DNA from: Paenibacillus sp. DMB20
GTDB taxonomy: Bacteria > Bacillota > Bacilli > Paenibacillales > Paenibacillaceae
Direction: 5' to 3'
Assembly (NCBI RefSeq): GCF_000987955.1
Contig: NZ_LAZU01000047.1
Span: 1 to 64,000 of the forward strand
Length of the DNA stretch: 64,000 bases
Each line of letters opens with the position of its first letter. The first letter of the stretch is position 1. The notes beneath the pieces were generated by a model. It was not told the origin of the DNA, ran no database searches, and saw only the letters and a program-made list of their open reading frames with translations. Position numbers and translations under genes: made by a program. Below are positions 17,140 to 26,691 of this stretch, piece by piece.

Positions 17140-18229
17140 ATGTTAAAAAAAAGCTATTTTAGCATTTACGGTACTATGCGGAGCATGGTGCGGTTATACG
17201 TTATATCATACGGTGGAACGGTCGTTCCCCGAGCTCTCGCTGGTGTTTGGACAAGGATTGTTTGCGGGAGGAAGCGGCGTGTTTGCCCTGCTGGGCGGTT
17301 TGTTGTTCGGCATGATCGCCACGCTGGCGGCTGACCGTTTTACAGGCAGGCTCCAGTCCGTCATCGCATCGTTCTCAAATATTCCGATGAACGAGCTTGC
17401 CGCAGGCACGGCGGGGTTGCTCGGAGGGCTTTTGCTCTCGCTTCTGCTATCCCCCAGTTTGGCTTGGCTGGGCCAGGGCGGGCGTCTACTTCAGGTAGGA
17501 ATCACGCTGCTTGGCGGATATATCGGGCTCAGAATCGGCTTGGAGAAAAAGGATGAGCTTGCATCCCTGTGGATGTCGGGAAAATGGAGTCAGGGAGCCG
17601 AACCGGAAGCGCAGAGAATTGAGGAACATAAAATTTTGGATACAAGCGTGATTATTGACGGCAGAATCGCCGACATATGCAAAACCGGATTTATCGAGGG
17701 GACGATTGTCATCCCGGAATTCGTACTTGAGGAACTTCAGCATATCGCGGATTCGTCGGATTTGCTGAAGCGAAACCGCGGCCGGCGGGGTCTGGATATC
17801 TTGAATAAGATCCAGAAGGAGCTGGACGTGAAGGTGCTCATTTATGAAGGGGATTTTGAAGAAATATCCGAGGTGGACAGCAAGCTGGTCAAGCTTGCCA
17901 AGGTCCTGCAGGGTAAGGTCGTGACCAATGATTTCAACCTGAACAAGGTGTGCGAGCTGCAAGGCGTGTCCGTGCTTAACATAAACGACTTGGCCAATGC
18001 CGTTAAACCTGTCGTGCTGCCGGGAGAAGAAATTTTGGTGCAGATTATCAAGGACGGCAAGGAGCATGGACAAGGCGTCGCTTACCTTGACGACGGAACG
18101 ATGATCGTTGTGGAGGGCGGACGCGATTACATCGGCACGATGATGGAAGTGCTCGTAACCAGCGTACTGCAGACATCGGCAGGACGAATGATTTTCGCCA
18201 AACCGAAACTGTTGGAAAAAGCCCAATAA
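17140..18229 (+). CDS. yacL: PIN/TRAM domain membrane protein YacL (frameshift at start)
   Basis: With one A removed from the run of eight (17145-17152), the start at ATG 17140 (AAGGAGGTG upstream) reads MLKKAILAFTVLCGAWCGY and joins the long frame, giving about 362 residues. Several hydrophobic helices occupy residues 5-140. A PIN nuclease-like domain follows (LDTSVIIDGRIADI, VVTNDFNLNKV with conserved Asp) and a C-terminal TRAM RNA-binding domain (EEILVQIIKDGKEHGQGVAYLDDGT). The family is conserved between disA/pssA and ispD in Bacillales; an RNase role is suggested by the PIN fold but not shown here. Without the correction the gene would start at GTG 17213 and lose its first membrane helix. 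Confidence 0.92.
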
Positions 18230-18327
18230 ACGGGGTATGATGGAAGATGTACATATTCCGTTTCCGAGTTTTTCGTCAGCCGATGTATCGGCTGCCGGAC
18301 CGGAAAAATGAGAACAGGGGTTTTGAC

Positions 18328-19005
18328 ATGAAATCGGGCTTCGGGGCTGTAATTGTGGCAGCGGGCAAAGGTTCGCGAATGGGAACCCGGGAAAGCAAGC
18401 AATTTTTACAAATCGGAGGCAAACCGATCGTCGTGCAAACGATGGACATATTTAACCGCTTGTCCTGGTTGAACGAAATCGTGCTTGTTACCGGAAGAGA
18501 CGATGTTGATCGCTGCAGGGAATGGGTGCGGGATTACGGGCTGGACAAGGTGTCTACGGTGATTCCCGGCGGCCGCGAGCGGCAGGAATCGGTTTACCTA
18601 GGGATCAAGCAAATGAATACGGAGTGGGTAATGATACATGACGGCGTTCGGCCGTTTGTTACCCACGAGGAGATTGTCACCTGCCGCGAGACGGCGATCC
18701 GCGAAGGAGCTGCCGTTCTCGGCGTACCCGTGAAGGACACGGTCAAGCAGGTGAACGGTCAGGGGCTCATTACCGGAACGCCTGACCGCCAGAGTCTGTG
18801 GGCTGTTCAAACGCCGCAGGCTTTTCGTCTTTCCGACCTTCTGAATGCCCATGAAACCGCGTTAAGGGACGGCTTTCAAGGTACGGACGACGCCATGCTG
18901 CTGGAGCACATCGGTCTCCCGGTGGCCATGGCGGAGGGGAAATACAGCAATATCAAAATCACGACGCCTGAAGATTTGGAGTATGCCGCTTTTTTTAAAA
19001 TATAA
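18328..19005 (+). CDS. ispD: 2-C-methyl-D-erythritol 4-phosphate cytidylyltransferase
   Basis: 225 residues from ATG 18328 (CAGGGG upstream); an upstream in-frame ATG at 18247 adds 27 residues without similarity. IspD makes CDP-methylerythritol from MEP and CTP in the non-mevalonate isoprenoid pathway. The nucleotide loop AAGKGSRMG (11-19), the KQFLQIGGKP segment, HDGVRP and VKDTVK are all present. The stop codon lies within a dispersed hairpin repeat. ispF follows after 119 nt. Confidence 0.96.
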   Translation: MKSGFGAVIVAAGKGSRMGTRESKQFLQIGGKPIVVQTMDIFNRLSWLNEIVLVTGRDDVDRCREWVRDYGLDKVSTVIPGGRERQESVYLGIKQMNTEWVMIHDGVRPFVTHEEIVTCRETAIREGAAVLGVPVKDTVKQVNGQGLITGTPDRQSLWAVQTPQAFRLSDLLNAHETALRDGFQGTDDAMLLEHIGLPVAMAEGKYSNIKITTPEDLEYAAFFKI

Positions 19006-19044
19006 GAAAACATGAGTATTTCTTTTATTTATGCGTGGCTTATA
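19001..19044. repeat. Dispersed hairpin repeat, copy 1
   Basis: TATAAG (19001-19006) and CTTATA (19039-19044) flank an AT-rich core with TTTATGC-TGGCTTATA. The same core recurs at 38858-38895. It overlaps the ispD stop codon. Confidence 0.55.
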
Positions 19045-19124
19045 TTCTTGGGCAGAAGCTTCTTGCTTCTTGAAAAAGGACGGGCGAGGTCTTTTCTGCA
19101 TAAAGAGACAAGGGGGAGATAGGA

Positions 19125-19613
19125 ATGATTCGCGTAGGTCAAGGCTTTGACGTACATCAGCTGGTTGAGGGGAGGCCATGCATCATTGGCGGTGTTACCA
19201 TTCCGTACGAACAGGGGCTGCTTGGGCATTCGGACGCTGACGTGCTCTTGCATGCGCTGACGGATGCTATTCTGGGCGCACTGGGGTTTGGGGACATCGG
19301 TCGTCATTTTCCGGACAACGATCCGGCATACAAGGATGCCGACAGCCTGAAGCTGCTGAAGCAGGTTTGGGGCATGGCCAAGGAAAAGGGCTACCGTCTA
19401 GGCAATGCGGATTGCACGATTATCGCGCAAAAACCCAAAATGGCGCCGTATATACCGGAAATGGCGAAAGTAATTGCCAAGGCGCTGGAAGCGGATGTTT
19501 CGCAAGTTAACGTGAAAGCCACGACAACCGAGCAATTGGGCTTTACGGGGCGGGGAGAGGGAATCGCCGCACAATCTGTTGTATGCCTTGTCAAAGGTAT
19601 GCTATCATCTTGA
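19125..19613 (+). CDS. ispF: 2-C-methyl-D-erythritol 2,4-cyclodiphosphate synthase
   Basis: 162 residues from ATG 19125. IspF cyclises CDP-ME-2-phosphate to MEcPP with release of CMP. The zinc site DVH (D9, H11), GHSDADVLLHALTDA, FGDIGRHFPD and TTTEQLGFTGRGEG are all recognisable. It is adjacent to ispD, the preceding cytidylyltransferase of the same pathway, and the two are commonly cotranscribed. Confidence 0.97.
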   Translation: MIRVGQGFDVHQLVEGRPCIIGGVTIPYEQGLLGHSDADVLLHALTDAILGALGFGDIGRHFPDNDPAYKDADSLKLLKQVWGMAKEKGYRLGNADCTIIAQKPKMAPYIPEMAKVIAKALEADVSQVNVKATTTEQLGFTGRGEGIAAQSVVCLVKGMLSS

Positions 19614-19648
19614 AGGAATCTTTGAACCAGCGAACGGAGGGGTTAGAA

Positions 19649-21112
19649 ATGACCGGAGAAGTCCGTGTGCGCTATGCACCGAGTCCAACGGGACATTTAC
19701 ATATCGGCAATGCCAGAACGGCATTATTCAATTATTTGTATGCAAGGAAGCATAACGGCAAGTTTATCATCCGTATCGAGGATACGGACGTCAAACGAAA
19801 CGTGGCGGGCGGCGAGGAAAGCCAGCTGAAATATCTGAAATGGCTTGGCATGGACTGGGATGAGAGCGTGGATGTGGGAGGCGAGTACGGACCGTACCGT
19901 CAAACCGAACGTTTGGATATTTATCGCAAATATTGGCAGGACCTGCTTGACCGCGGACTTGCCTACCGCTGCTATTGCACGGAGGAAGAGCTGGAGAAGG
20001 AGCGGGAGGAACAGACCGCCCGCGGGGAAACGCCGCGATACTCCGGCAAGCACCGCGACCTGACCGAGGAGCAGTGCCGCGCGTTTGAAGCCGAGGGCCG
20101 GATAGCGAGCATCCGCTTCCGCGTGCCTGAAGACAAGGTGTATACCTTCGATGATATGGTGAAAGGGACCATTTCCTTTAACACGAAGGAGACCGGCGAC
20201 TTTGTCATCGTGAAAAAAGACGGCATCCCAACGTATAATTTTGCGGTGGTTATCGATGACTATCTCATGAAGATCACCCACGTGCTGCGCGGGGAGGACC
20301 ATATCTCCAATACGCCGCGCCAGCTGATGATTTACGAAGCGCTCGGCATGGAGCCGCCGCGTTTCGGGCACATGACGCTGATCGTGGGAGATGACCACAA
20401 AAAGCTGAGCAAGCGCAACGAGTCGATCATCCAGTTTATCGAGCAGTACGATCAGCTCGGCTACCTGCCTGAGGCTCTGTTTAACTTTATCGCGCTCCTG
20501 GGCTGGTCTCCGGAGGGCGAGGAAGAAATTTATTCGAGAGAGCAGCTCATTGAAATTTTTGACGCGAGCCGCCTTTCGAAGAGTCCTGCCGTGTTCGATT
20601 CGAATAAGCTGGCTTATTTGAACAATTACTATATCAAGCAGGCCGATCCGGGACGGATTGCAGGCCTGGCGATCCCTCATCTGCAGCGTGCATCGCGGCT
20701 GCCGGAGAAGTTGTCGCCGGAGCAGGAAGAATGGGCCCGCGCGCTCGTCGCTTTATATCAAGAGCAGATGACCTCGGCTTCCGAGATTGTGGGCTTGTCC
20801 GATGTGTTCTTCCGCACCCATCTTGAGCTGGATGCCGAAGGCACGGCCATTCTTGCCGAGGAGCAGGTTCCTGCCGTACTGTCGGCCTTCCTCGCGAAAG
20901 TGGAGCACTCCGAGGAATACACCCCGGCCAAGATCGCAGCCATGATCAAAGAAGTGCAGAAGGAAACCGGATTTAAAGGCAAGCAGCTCTTCATGCCGAT
21001 CCGGGTGGCGCTTACGGGGCAGACCCATGGCCGCGACCTCAACCAGACGATCTGGCTGCTTGGAAAAGACCGGGTGCTTGACCGTTTGCGCTCCCAAATC
21101 AAGGGGGCATAA
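19649..21112 (+). CDS. gltX: Glutamyl-tRNA synthetase
   Basis: 487 residues from ATG 19649 behind GGAGGGG; the open frame extends to 19583 into ispF without support. Class I synthetase with HIGN (18-21) and KLSKR as the KMSKS equivalent. As in other Firmicutes lacking GlnRS, the enzyme probably also charges tRNA-Gln with Glu for later amidation; that is family knowledge, and the amidotransferase is not in this window. The next gene, cysE, has its own T-box regulated leader, so gltX can be expressed separately. Confidence 0.97.
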   Translation: MTGEVRVRYAPSPTGHLHIGNARTALFNYLYARKHNGKFIIRIEDTDVKRNVAGGEESQLKYLKWLGMDWDESVDVGGEYGPYRQTERLDIYRKYWQDLLDRGLAYRCYCTEEELEKEREEQTARGETPRYSGKHRDLTEEQCRAFEAEGRIASIRFRVPEDKVYTFDDMVKGTISFNTKETGDFVIVKKDGIPTYNFAVVIDDYLMKITHVLRGEDHISNTPRQLMIYEALGMEPPRFGHMTLIVGDDHKKLSKRNESIIQFIEQYDQLGYLPEALFNFIALLGWSPEGEEEIYSREQLIEIFDASRLSKSPAVFDSNKLAYLNNYYIKQADPGRIAGLAIPHLQRASRLPEKLSPEQEEWARALVALYQEQMTSASEIVGLSDVFFRTHLELDAEGTAILAEEQVPAVLSAFLAKVEHSEEYTPAKIAAMIKEVQKETGFKGKQLFMPIRVALTGQTHGRDLNQTIWLLGKDRVLDRLRSQIKGA

Positions 21113-21179
21113 TCGCTTCTTGTCAGGATTCCGTCTTTTGGTTAGAATATAAGTCAACATCCTATCGATCATTAAACGA

Positions 21180-21488
21180 AAAGCTTGGATCAGGAGAAGT
21201 ACGCGTATGAAAAGGCGGTATCCAGAGAGGACGACCGGAAGAAGACAAGTTAGCTTGATTCTTCCAGGCTGAGAGTCGTCCGCTGCCGGAAGCGGAAATG
21301 CGCCTGTGAGCTGCATGATTGAAGCGGGACTCCCGTTAGATCATGCCGGAGGTCTCCGTTATTGGACTTGAAGTGGAACCGGCATGTCCCGTCCTGTACA
21401 GCAGGAGGTACCCTGACCGGTTCAAGCAGAGTGGAACCGCGTGTCATAACGCCTCTGCAGCGAAAGCTGCGGAGGCGTTTTTTTTTTT
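21180..21488 (+). promoter_or_regulatory. T-box riboswitch, tRNA-Cys specific, upstream of cysE-cysS
   Basis: The 560-nt gap between gltX and cysE holds a T-box leader. The conserved T-box sequence AGAGTGGAACCGCG is at 21428-21441. The terminator AACGCCTC-T-GCAGC / GCTGC-G-GAGGCGTT (21448-21478) is followed by about eleven T. Stem I has the AGTA loop motif near 21200 and a specifier-loop 3' side GGAAA-TGC-G, so the specifier codon is UGC (21299-21301), cysteine. Uncharged tRNA-Cys should stabilise the antiterminator and turn on cysE and cysS. The 5' limit is approximate; nothing else is recognised in 21489-21672. Confidence 0.93.
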
Positions 21489-21672
21489 AGGATACGAACA
21501 AATTTTGCAACTTTGGCAGAAACAACGGGAGCGCCGAGGCTAAAACGCTGAGTAATCATTCGCCGAAGCGGTGCGTGCGGCATAACGCCGCCGTCTTTTT
21601 GGCAACCGCATCGCATGCTGCGGAAGCTTTGCGTAAGCTGGCCGGCGGCTTTAGGGGGAAGGAGGAACGACC

Positions 21673-22376
21673 ATGTTTAAACAGATGAAATCGGATATCC
21701 GGACCGTGTTTGAGAACGATCCGGCGGCCCGCGGGCTTTTTGAAGTCATTTTCACCTATTCGGGTCTGCATGCCCTGTGGCTCCACCGTTTGGCTCATGC
21801 GCTTTTTTAAGCGGCGCTGGCATACGCTGGCGCGTATCATATCGCAAATCAGCCGATTTATGACCGGCATTGAAATCCATCCGGGGGCCAGGATCGGCCA
21901 GCGCCTGTTCATCGACCACGGGATGGGGGTCGTGATCGGGGAGACCTGCGAAATCGGTGACGATGTGGTCATTTACCAGGGCGTAACGCTCGGCGGTACG
22001 GGGAAGGAAAAGGGAAAGCGGCACCCGACCATCGGCAGCAACGTGGTTATCGGGTCCGGCGCCAAGGTTCTCGGTTCTTTTACGATCGGGGACAATTGTA
22101 ATATCGGGTCGAATGCAGTCGTACTCCGAGAGGTTCCCTCAAATAGCACCGTCGTCGGCAACCCGGGAAAAATCGTGAAACAGAACGGCGAAAAAAATCC
22201 GCGACCGGCTCGACCATACGAAGCTTCCGGACCCGATCGTCGATATGCTGCGCAGCATGCAGAAAGAAATCGACGAGTTGCGGGGGGAACTGGACACACT
22301 GAGAAAAGAACAATCGGCATCAGCGGCAGCAGAACCGGGAGAGCCCTCCCTGCATAGAGATTTACAAAAGCGATAA
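21673..22376 (+). CDS. cysE: Serine O-acetyltransferase (two frameshifts)
   Basis: CysE acetylates serine with acetyl-CoA, the first step of cysteine synthesis. ATG 21673 follows GGAGGAACG. The protein starts MFKQMKSDIRTVFENDPAARG and later shows the left-handed beta-helix hexapeptides (GIEIHPGARIGQRLFIDHG, GDDVVIYQGVTLGGTGK). Two single-base excesses break it: six T at 21813-21818 (a stop follows at once; five T gives AHALFKRRWHT) and seven A at 22191-22197 (six A gives GEKIRDRLDHTKLPDP). Corrected, it ends at TAA 22376, about 233 residues, with a charged C-terminal tail. Its expression is under the Cys T-box. Confidence 0.9.
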
Positions 22377-22399
22377 GACGAAAGGAATGTGACCATACG

Positions 22400-23806
22400 A
22401 TGGCGCTTCAGATTTATAACACGTTAACCCGCATGAAGGAACCGTTCAAAGCTCTCGAGCCGGGAAAGGTAAGCATGTACGTATGCGGACCGACCGTATA
22501 CGACTATATTCATATCGGCAATGCACGGCCCATGATCTTCTTTGATGTGGTGCGCGCTTATTTCGAGCAGCAGGGCAGCGAGGTCGGCTATGTCGTAAAC
22601 TTTACGGATGTGGACGATAAAATGATCCGCAAGGCAGAGCAAACCGGTACGACCGTGCCGGAAGTGGCGGATAAGTTCATTTCCGCTTATTACGAGGATC
22701 TTGACGGGCTGGGCATTCCCCGGGCGACGCTGAACCCCCGCGTAACGGAGAACATGGACAGCATCATCCATTTCATTCAGGAGCTGGTAGACAGAGATTT
22801 TGCCTATGAAAACGGCGGGGACGTATTTTACCGGACGCGGATGTTTGAGGACTACGGCAAGCTGTCCCAGCAGAACCTGGATGAGCTGCAGTTCGGCATC
22901 CGGATCGAAGTCGATAAGCGAAAGGAAAGTCCGGAGGACTTTGTGCTGTGGAAAGCCGCCAAGCCGGGAGAGATCTACTGGGAGAGTCCGTGGGGGAACG
23001 GGCGTCCGGGCTGGCATATCGAATGCTCGGCCATGGCGCGCCGCTACCTCGGCGATACGCTGGACATCCACGGCGGCGGCCAGGATTTGCAGTTCCCGCA
23101 CCATGAGTGCGAGGTGGCCCAGTCGGAAGCCCTGACCGGAAAACCGCTGGCGAACTATTGGATGCATAACGGCTATATTCGGATCAACAACGAGAAAATG
23201 TCGAAATCCCTCGGCAACGGGGTATTGGTCAAGAAACTCCGTCAACAATATACAAAAGAAGCCATTCGATATTTTATGCTTTCCACTCACTACCGGAACC
23301 CGCTGAACTTCAGCGACGAAGTGATGGAGCAGGCACAGAACAGCGTGGAGCGTCTTGCCAACGCGGCCGGCAACCTCCGTCACCGTTTGCAGGTAGCCGT
23401 AAATGCACCCGACGGAAACGCCGGCGTCGAAATAACCGGCAAAATGACAGACGTGCTGCGAGAGTTCCATGACAAAATGCAGGATGATTTCAATACGCCG
23501 GACGCGATTACAGCCATGTTCCAGTGGGCGAGCGAAGCCAACCATCTGCTTCAGCAGGCTTCCGTGCCGACGGAGGATCTGAGAACCGTCTTGGACGCCT
23601 TTGAGGAAATGAACGGGGTGCTTCGCATCGTCAATTCATCCGCCGAAGAGCTGCTGGACGAGGAGATCGAACGGCTGATCCAGGAACGGATCGAAGCCCG
23701 GAGCAGCAAAAACTGGGCGCGTGCAGACGAAATCCGTGATCGCTTGGCGGCGGAAGGGATTATATTGGAGGATACGGCGCAGGGCATGCGCTGGCGGCGC
23801 AAATGA
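22400..23806 (+). CDS. cysS: Cysteinyl-tRNA synthetase
   Basis: 468 residues. Class I synthetase with zinc ligand Cys29 in VCGPTVYD, HIGN (38-41), further zinc ligands in WHIECSAM and HHECE, and KMSKSLGNG. It charges tRNA-Cys. It follows cysE by 23 nt and shares the UGC-specific T-box leader, so both cysteine synthesis and charging rise when tRNA-Cys is uncharged. The stop overlaps the start of mrnC. Confidence 0.97.
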   Translation: MALQIYNTLTRMKEPFKALEPGKVSMYVCGPTVYDYIHIGNARPMIFFDVVRAYFEQQGSEVGYVVNFTDVDDKMIRKAEQTGTTVPEVADKFISAYYEDLDGLGIPRATLNPRVTENMDSIIHFIQELVDRDFAYENGGDVFYRTRMFEDYGKLSQQNLDELQFGIRIEVDKRKESPEDFVLWKAAKPGEIYWESPWGNGRPGWHIECSAMARRYLGDTLDIHGGGQDLQFPHHECEVAQSEALTGKPLANYWMHNGYIRINNEKMSKSLGNGVLVKKLRQQYTKEAIRYFMLSTHYRNPLNFSDEVMEQAQNSVERLANAAGNLRHRLQVAVNAPDGNAGVEITGKMTDVLREFHDKMQDDFNTPDAITAMFQWASEANHLLQQASVPTEDLRTVLDAFEEMNGVLRIVNSSAEELLDEEIERLIQERIEARSSKNWARADEIRDRLAAEGIILEDTAQGMRWRRK

Positions 23807-24243
23807 GCGGGGGAGATTACAAGGAGCTGGACGGGGGCTGGTTTCCTTATCCCCCCTCCAAGCCCGTCCGTCTCATCCCGCCGATCGTTCTGGCTTACAT
23901 CGGCGATGCGATTTATGAGGTTGCCGTTAGGCAGTACCTGATTTCCAAACCCGGCCTGCGGCCGAACCACCTGCACCGCACGGCGACGGGGCTCGTTTCG
24001 GCGAAAGCCCAAAGCCGCATTTTATCCCATTTGGATCCGGTTTTGACCGAGGAGGAGCGGGATGTCGTGCGGCAGGGCCGGAACGCCAAATCGGGCAGCA
24101 TCCCCAAAAATGCAGACGTGCTGGAATACCGGCACGCCACGGCCTTTGAATGTCTTGTCGGTTATCTTTACTATGCCGGACAGCATGACAGGCTGCGGCA
24201 ATTGATCGGACAGGCGATGGAGTACATGCAGCGCGCCGAATAG
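23803..24243 (+). CDS. mrnC: Mini-ribonuclease III
   Basis: 146 residues, starting in the ATGA overlap with cysS. The protein is an RNase III catalytic domain without the double-stranded RNA-binding domain: LAYIGDAIYEVAVRQYL carries the conserved acidic residues, and ATAFECLVGYLYYAG is the second half of the active site. In B. subtilis MrnC matures the 3' and 5' ends of 23S rRNA. Position after cysS and before rlmB is conserved. Confidence 0.95.
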   Translation: MSGGDYKELDGGWFPYPPSKPVRLIPPIVLAYIGDAIYEVAVRQYLISKPGLRPNHLHRTATGLVSAKAQSRILSHLDPVLTEEERDVVRQGRNAKSGSIPKNADVLEYRHATAFECLVGYLYYAGQHDRLRQLIGQAMEYMQRAE

Positions 24244-24334
24244 GCGGCAAGAATCGACAGCAACCTTTAATTAGAATGAGACCCAGCCGCCGGCTTTGAT
24301 AAAAGCATGGGCAGGCATCCAGGAGGAAAAATTC

Positions 24335-25084
24335 ATGCAGGAAGAAGAATTGATTGCGGGGAAACACTCCGTTACCGAAGCGCTGCGTTCGGGGCGCACG
24401 ATCAACAAAATATGGATTGCGGATAACGCGCAGAAGCATTTGACCCAGCCGATCATCGCTGAAGCGAAAAAGCTCGGGATTGTCATTCAAAATGTGGACA
24501 AGCGCAAGCTCGATCAGCTGGTGCCGGGAATCCAGCATCAAGGCGTCGTCGCCCAAGCCGCACCCTATGCCTACGTGGCAGTGGACGACCTTTTGAAAAA
24601 TGCCGAAGGCAAAGGAGAGGCGCCGTTTCTGCTAATCCTTGACGAGATCGAGGATCCCCATAACCTGGGTTCCATTCTCAGAACCGCGGACTGCACAGGA
24701 GTTCACGGCGTCATTCTTCCCAAGCGCCGTTCGGCGCAGATTACGGCAACGGTCTCCAAGACTTCGGCCGGAGCCGTGGAATATGTCCCGGTAGCGCGGG
24801 TCACGAATCTGGCGCAGACGATCGAACAGCTGAAGGAAATGGGCGTCTGGGTGGTCGGCACGGTCGTGGACGCCGCCGAGGAAATCTATGACACCGAGGT
24901 GTTTAACGGTCCTGTCGCGGTGGTGATCGGCAACGAGGCCAAAGGCATGGGCAGATTGATCCGGGAAAAATGCGACGTGCTCGTGAAACTTCCGATGGCC
25001 GGCCGGATCAATTCGCTTAACGCATCCGTCGCCGCAGGCGTCGTTATGTACGAAGTGCTTCGCCGTCGACGCCTTCAAGGTTAG
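24335..25084 (+). CDS. rlmB: 23S rRNA (guanosine-2'-O-)-methyltransferase RlmB
   Basis: 249 residues from ATG 24335 with AGGAGG 8 nt upstream; an earlier in-frame ATG (24296) lacks a site. SpoU-type SPOUT methyltransferase: N-terminal L30e-like substrate-binding domain (IAGKHSVTEALRSGR), then motif 1 NLGSILRTADCTGVHG, motif 2 VIGNEAKGM and motif 3 LPMAGRINSLNASVAAGVV, which forms the knotted AdoMet site. Likely target is a 23S rRNA guanosine. Confidence 0.95.
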   Translation: MQEEELIAGKHSVTEALRSGRTINKIWIADNAQKHLTQPIIAEAKKLGIVIQNVDKRKLDQLVPGIQHQGVVAQAAPYAYVAVDDLLKNAEGKGEAPFLLILDEIEDPHNLGSILRTADCTGVHGVILPKRRSAQITATVSKTSAGAVEYVPVARVTNLAQTIEQLKEMGVWVVGTVVDAAEEIYDTEVFNGPVAVVIGNEAKGMGRLIREKCDVLVKLPMAGRINSLNASVAAGVVMYEVLRRRRLQG

Positions 25085-25089
25085 CCGGC

Positions 25090-25611
25090 ATGGCCGATTG
25101 GCGGGATGTTCTGCTGGTCGATGGATACAATATGATCGGCGGATGGCCCTTCTTGGCGGAGCTCTCAAAAATCGGAATGCACGAAGCTCGGGACGTTCTC
25201 CTGGAAAAACTGTCGGATTACCAGGCATTCTCCGGTTTGCGGGTGATTGTGATTTTTGACGCTTATCGCGTGCCCGGCCTTGGGAAGTCTTTTACTCAAG
25301 GAAAGGTGCAGGTGTATTTCACCAAGGAAAAGGAAACGGCTGACGAGTGCATCGAGCGCCTGGTCGGAGAGCTCAGCCACAGACGGCGCAAAATTTATGT
25401 GGCCACGAGCGATTTAATGGAGCAGCATATTATTTTTGCGCTAGGGGCCCTCCGGGTCTCGGCCCGCGAGCTGCTTACCCAGGTGGAACAGAGCGAACGG
25501 GAGGTCAAGCGGAAAATCGAGGAGGACCAGGCGAAATCCAAGCGAAACACGCTTGACAACAAGCTGTCCCCGGAGGTATTGAAAATGTTTGAACGGTGGC
25601 GGCGGGAATAA
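25090..25611 (+). CDS. rae1: Ribosome-associated endoribonuclease Rae1 (YacP, NYN domain)
   Basis: 173 residues, 5 nt after rlmB. NYN/PIN-like nuclease with LLVDGYNMIGGWP (acidic Asp11), VIFDAYRVPG, TADECIERLVGEL and YVATSDLMEQH. In B. subtilis Rae1 (YacP) cuts mRNAs in the ribosomal A site. The long charged C-terminal helix (from about residue 130) fits the family. Position before sigH is conserved. Confidence 0.93.
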   Translation: MADWRDVLLVDGYNMIGGWPFLAELSKIGMHEARDVLLEKLSDYQAFSGLRVIVIFDAYRVPGLGKSFTQGKVQVYFTKEKETADECIERLVGELSHRRRKIYVATSDLMEQHIIFALGALRVSARELLTQVEQSEREVKRKIEEDQAKSKRNTLDNKLSPEVLKMFERWRRE

Positions 25612-25642
25612 AACACGATAAAATGTCGAAATCATGAAACAG

Positions 25643-25672
25643 TTTACATTTATGTTATTCTCGCTCTAAAAT
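25643..25672 (+). promoter_or_regulatory. Candidate sigH promoter
   Basis: TTTACA (25643-25648), 18-nt spacer and TAAAAT (25667-25672), 100 nt before the chosen sigH start. In B. subtilis sigH is repressed by AbrB in growth; no AbrB site can be judged by eye. Confidence 0.5.
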
Positions 25673-25772
25673 AGGGAGCCTGTGGTTGACGGTACTATGG
25701 ACATCATATATACTTGTCATATATTTCAAGCGAGTGACGGGCTACCGTGCGTTCCGGGCCGGAGGGATTCTA

Positions 25773-26417
25773 TTGAGTGTCGACCTCAAGGAAATCATGT
25801 TGTCGGGGTATGATTTGATAAGCGATGAAGACATTGTCGAGGCGGTCCGTGAAGGTGACAGCGGGGCGTTGGAATATTTGATCAATAAGTACCGGAACTT
25901 CGTGCGTGCCAAGGCTCGTTCTTATTTTCTGATCGGGGCCGACCGCGAGGACATCGTGCAGGAAGGCATGATCGGGCTGTACAAGGCGATCCGTGATTTC
26001 AAGGGGGACAAGCTGTCCTCGTTCAAGGCTTTTGCCGAACTGTGCATCACGCGGCAGATCATTACGGCGATCAAGACGGCCACGAGACAGAAGCACATCC
26101 CGCTTAATTCCTATGTATCACTGGACAAACCGATCTATGACGAGGATTCCGACCGTACGCTGTTGGATGTGATTTGCGGCACCGCGGTATGCGATCCGGA
26201 GGAATTGATTATCAATCAGGAAGAGTTCGTCGGTTTGGAGGACAAGATGTCCGAAATTCTGAGCGATCTTGAACGGAAAGTGCTTATGTTATATCTGGAC
26301 GGACGATCCTATCAGGAAATCGCGGTAGATTTGAGCCGTCATGTGAAATCTATCGATAATGCCCTCCAGCGGGTGAAACGCAAGCTTGAACGCTACCTGG
26401 AGGTTCGGGATAATTAG
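25773..26417 (+). CDS. sigH: RNA polymerase sigma factor SigH
   Basis: 214 residues from TTG 25773, chosen because GGAGGG lies 6 nt upstream and the length fits the family (218 in B. subtilis); the frame is open back to 25686. Region 2 (EYLINKYRNFVRAKARSYFLIGADREDIVQEGMIGLYKAIRDF) and region 4 (LSDLERKVLMLYLDGRSYQEIAVDL) are nearly identical to B. subtilis Spo0H. SigH drives transition-state and early sporulation genes, so the organism is very likely a spore former. Confidence 0.96.
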   Translation: MSVDLKEIMLSGYDLISDEDIVEAVREGDSGALEYLINKYRNFVRAKARSYFLIGADREDIVQEGMIGLYKAIRDFKGDKLSSFKAFAELCITRQIITAIKTATRQKHIPLNSYVSLDKPIYDEDSDRTLLDVICGTAVCDPEELIINQEEFVGLEDKMSEILSDLERKVLMLYLDGRSYQEIAVDLSRHVKSIDNALQRVKRKLERYLEVRDN

Positions 26418-26429
26418 AAGAGAAAGCGG

Positions 26430-26460
26430 AAGGCTCGGTTTGAGCCTTTTTATTTTTTTT
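26430..26460 (+). terminator. Intrinsic terminator after sigH
   Basis: AAGGCTC and GAGCCTT form a 7-bp stem with a 5-nt loop, followed by TTTTTATTTTTTTT. Confidence 0.88.
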
Positions 26461-26662
26461 TGATGTCATCTAATGGAGAAAGAAGAAGGCTGCAACTTCC
26501 TGTTGCTCGGAATCCAAATCATCCGTTTTCGACGTATTTTCTTCTATGAAAATGCGTGCCGTGACGTTTTTTCTTGTTCATTTTGCGATCCCGGTGTTTC
26601 AGCCGCCGGAACAATGAACATAATGGTAAGTAAATGCAGCCCGCATTCAGAGAGAAAAAGGC

Positions 26663-26691
26663 TTGAAATGGCGGTAGCCATATGATAAAGT
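26663..26691 (+). promoter_or_regulatory. Candidate promoter of rpmG-secE-nusG
   Basis: TTGAAA (26663-26668), 17-nt spacer, TAAAGT (26686-26691). The gene-free stretch 26418-26913 also holds a CGTTGTT/AACAACG hairpin followed by TTTT (26732-26759), possibly a weak attenuator. No credible protein gene was seen there. Confidence 0.45.

Noticed and set aside
17213..17215. GTG 17213 as start of yacL
   Set aside because: No ribosome site, and the membrane helix upstream would be lost. Correcting the A run at 17145 restores the family start at 17140.
26473..26685. Small plus-strand open frame of 70 codons after sigH
   Set aside because: No ribosome site, it overlaps the sigH terminator tail, and the composition is not protein-like.
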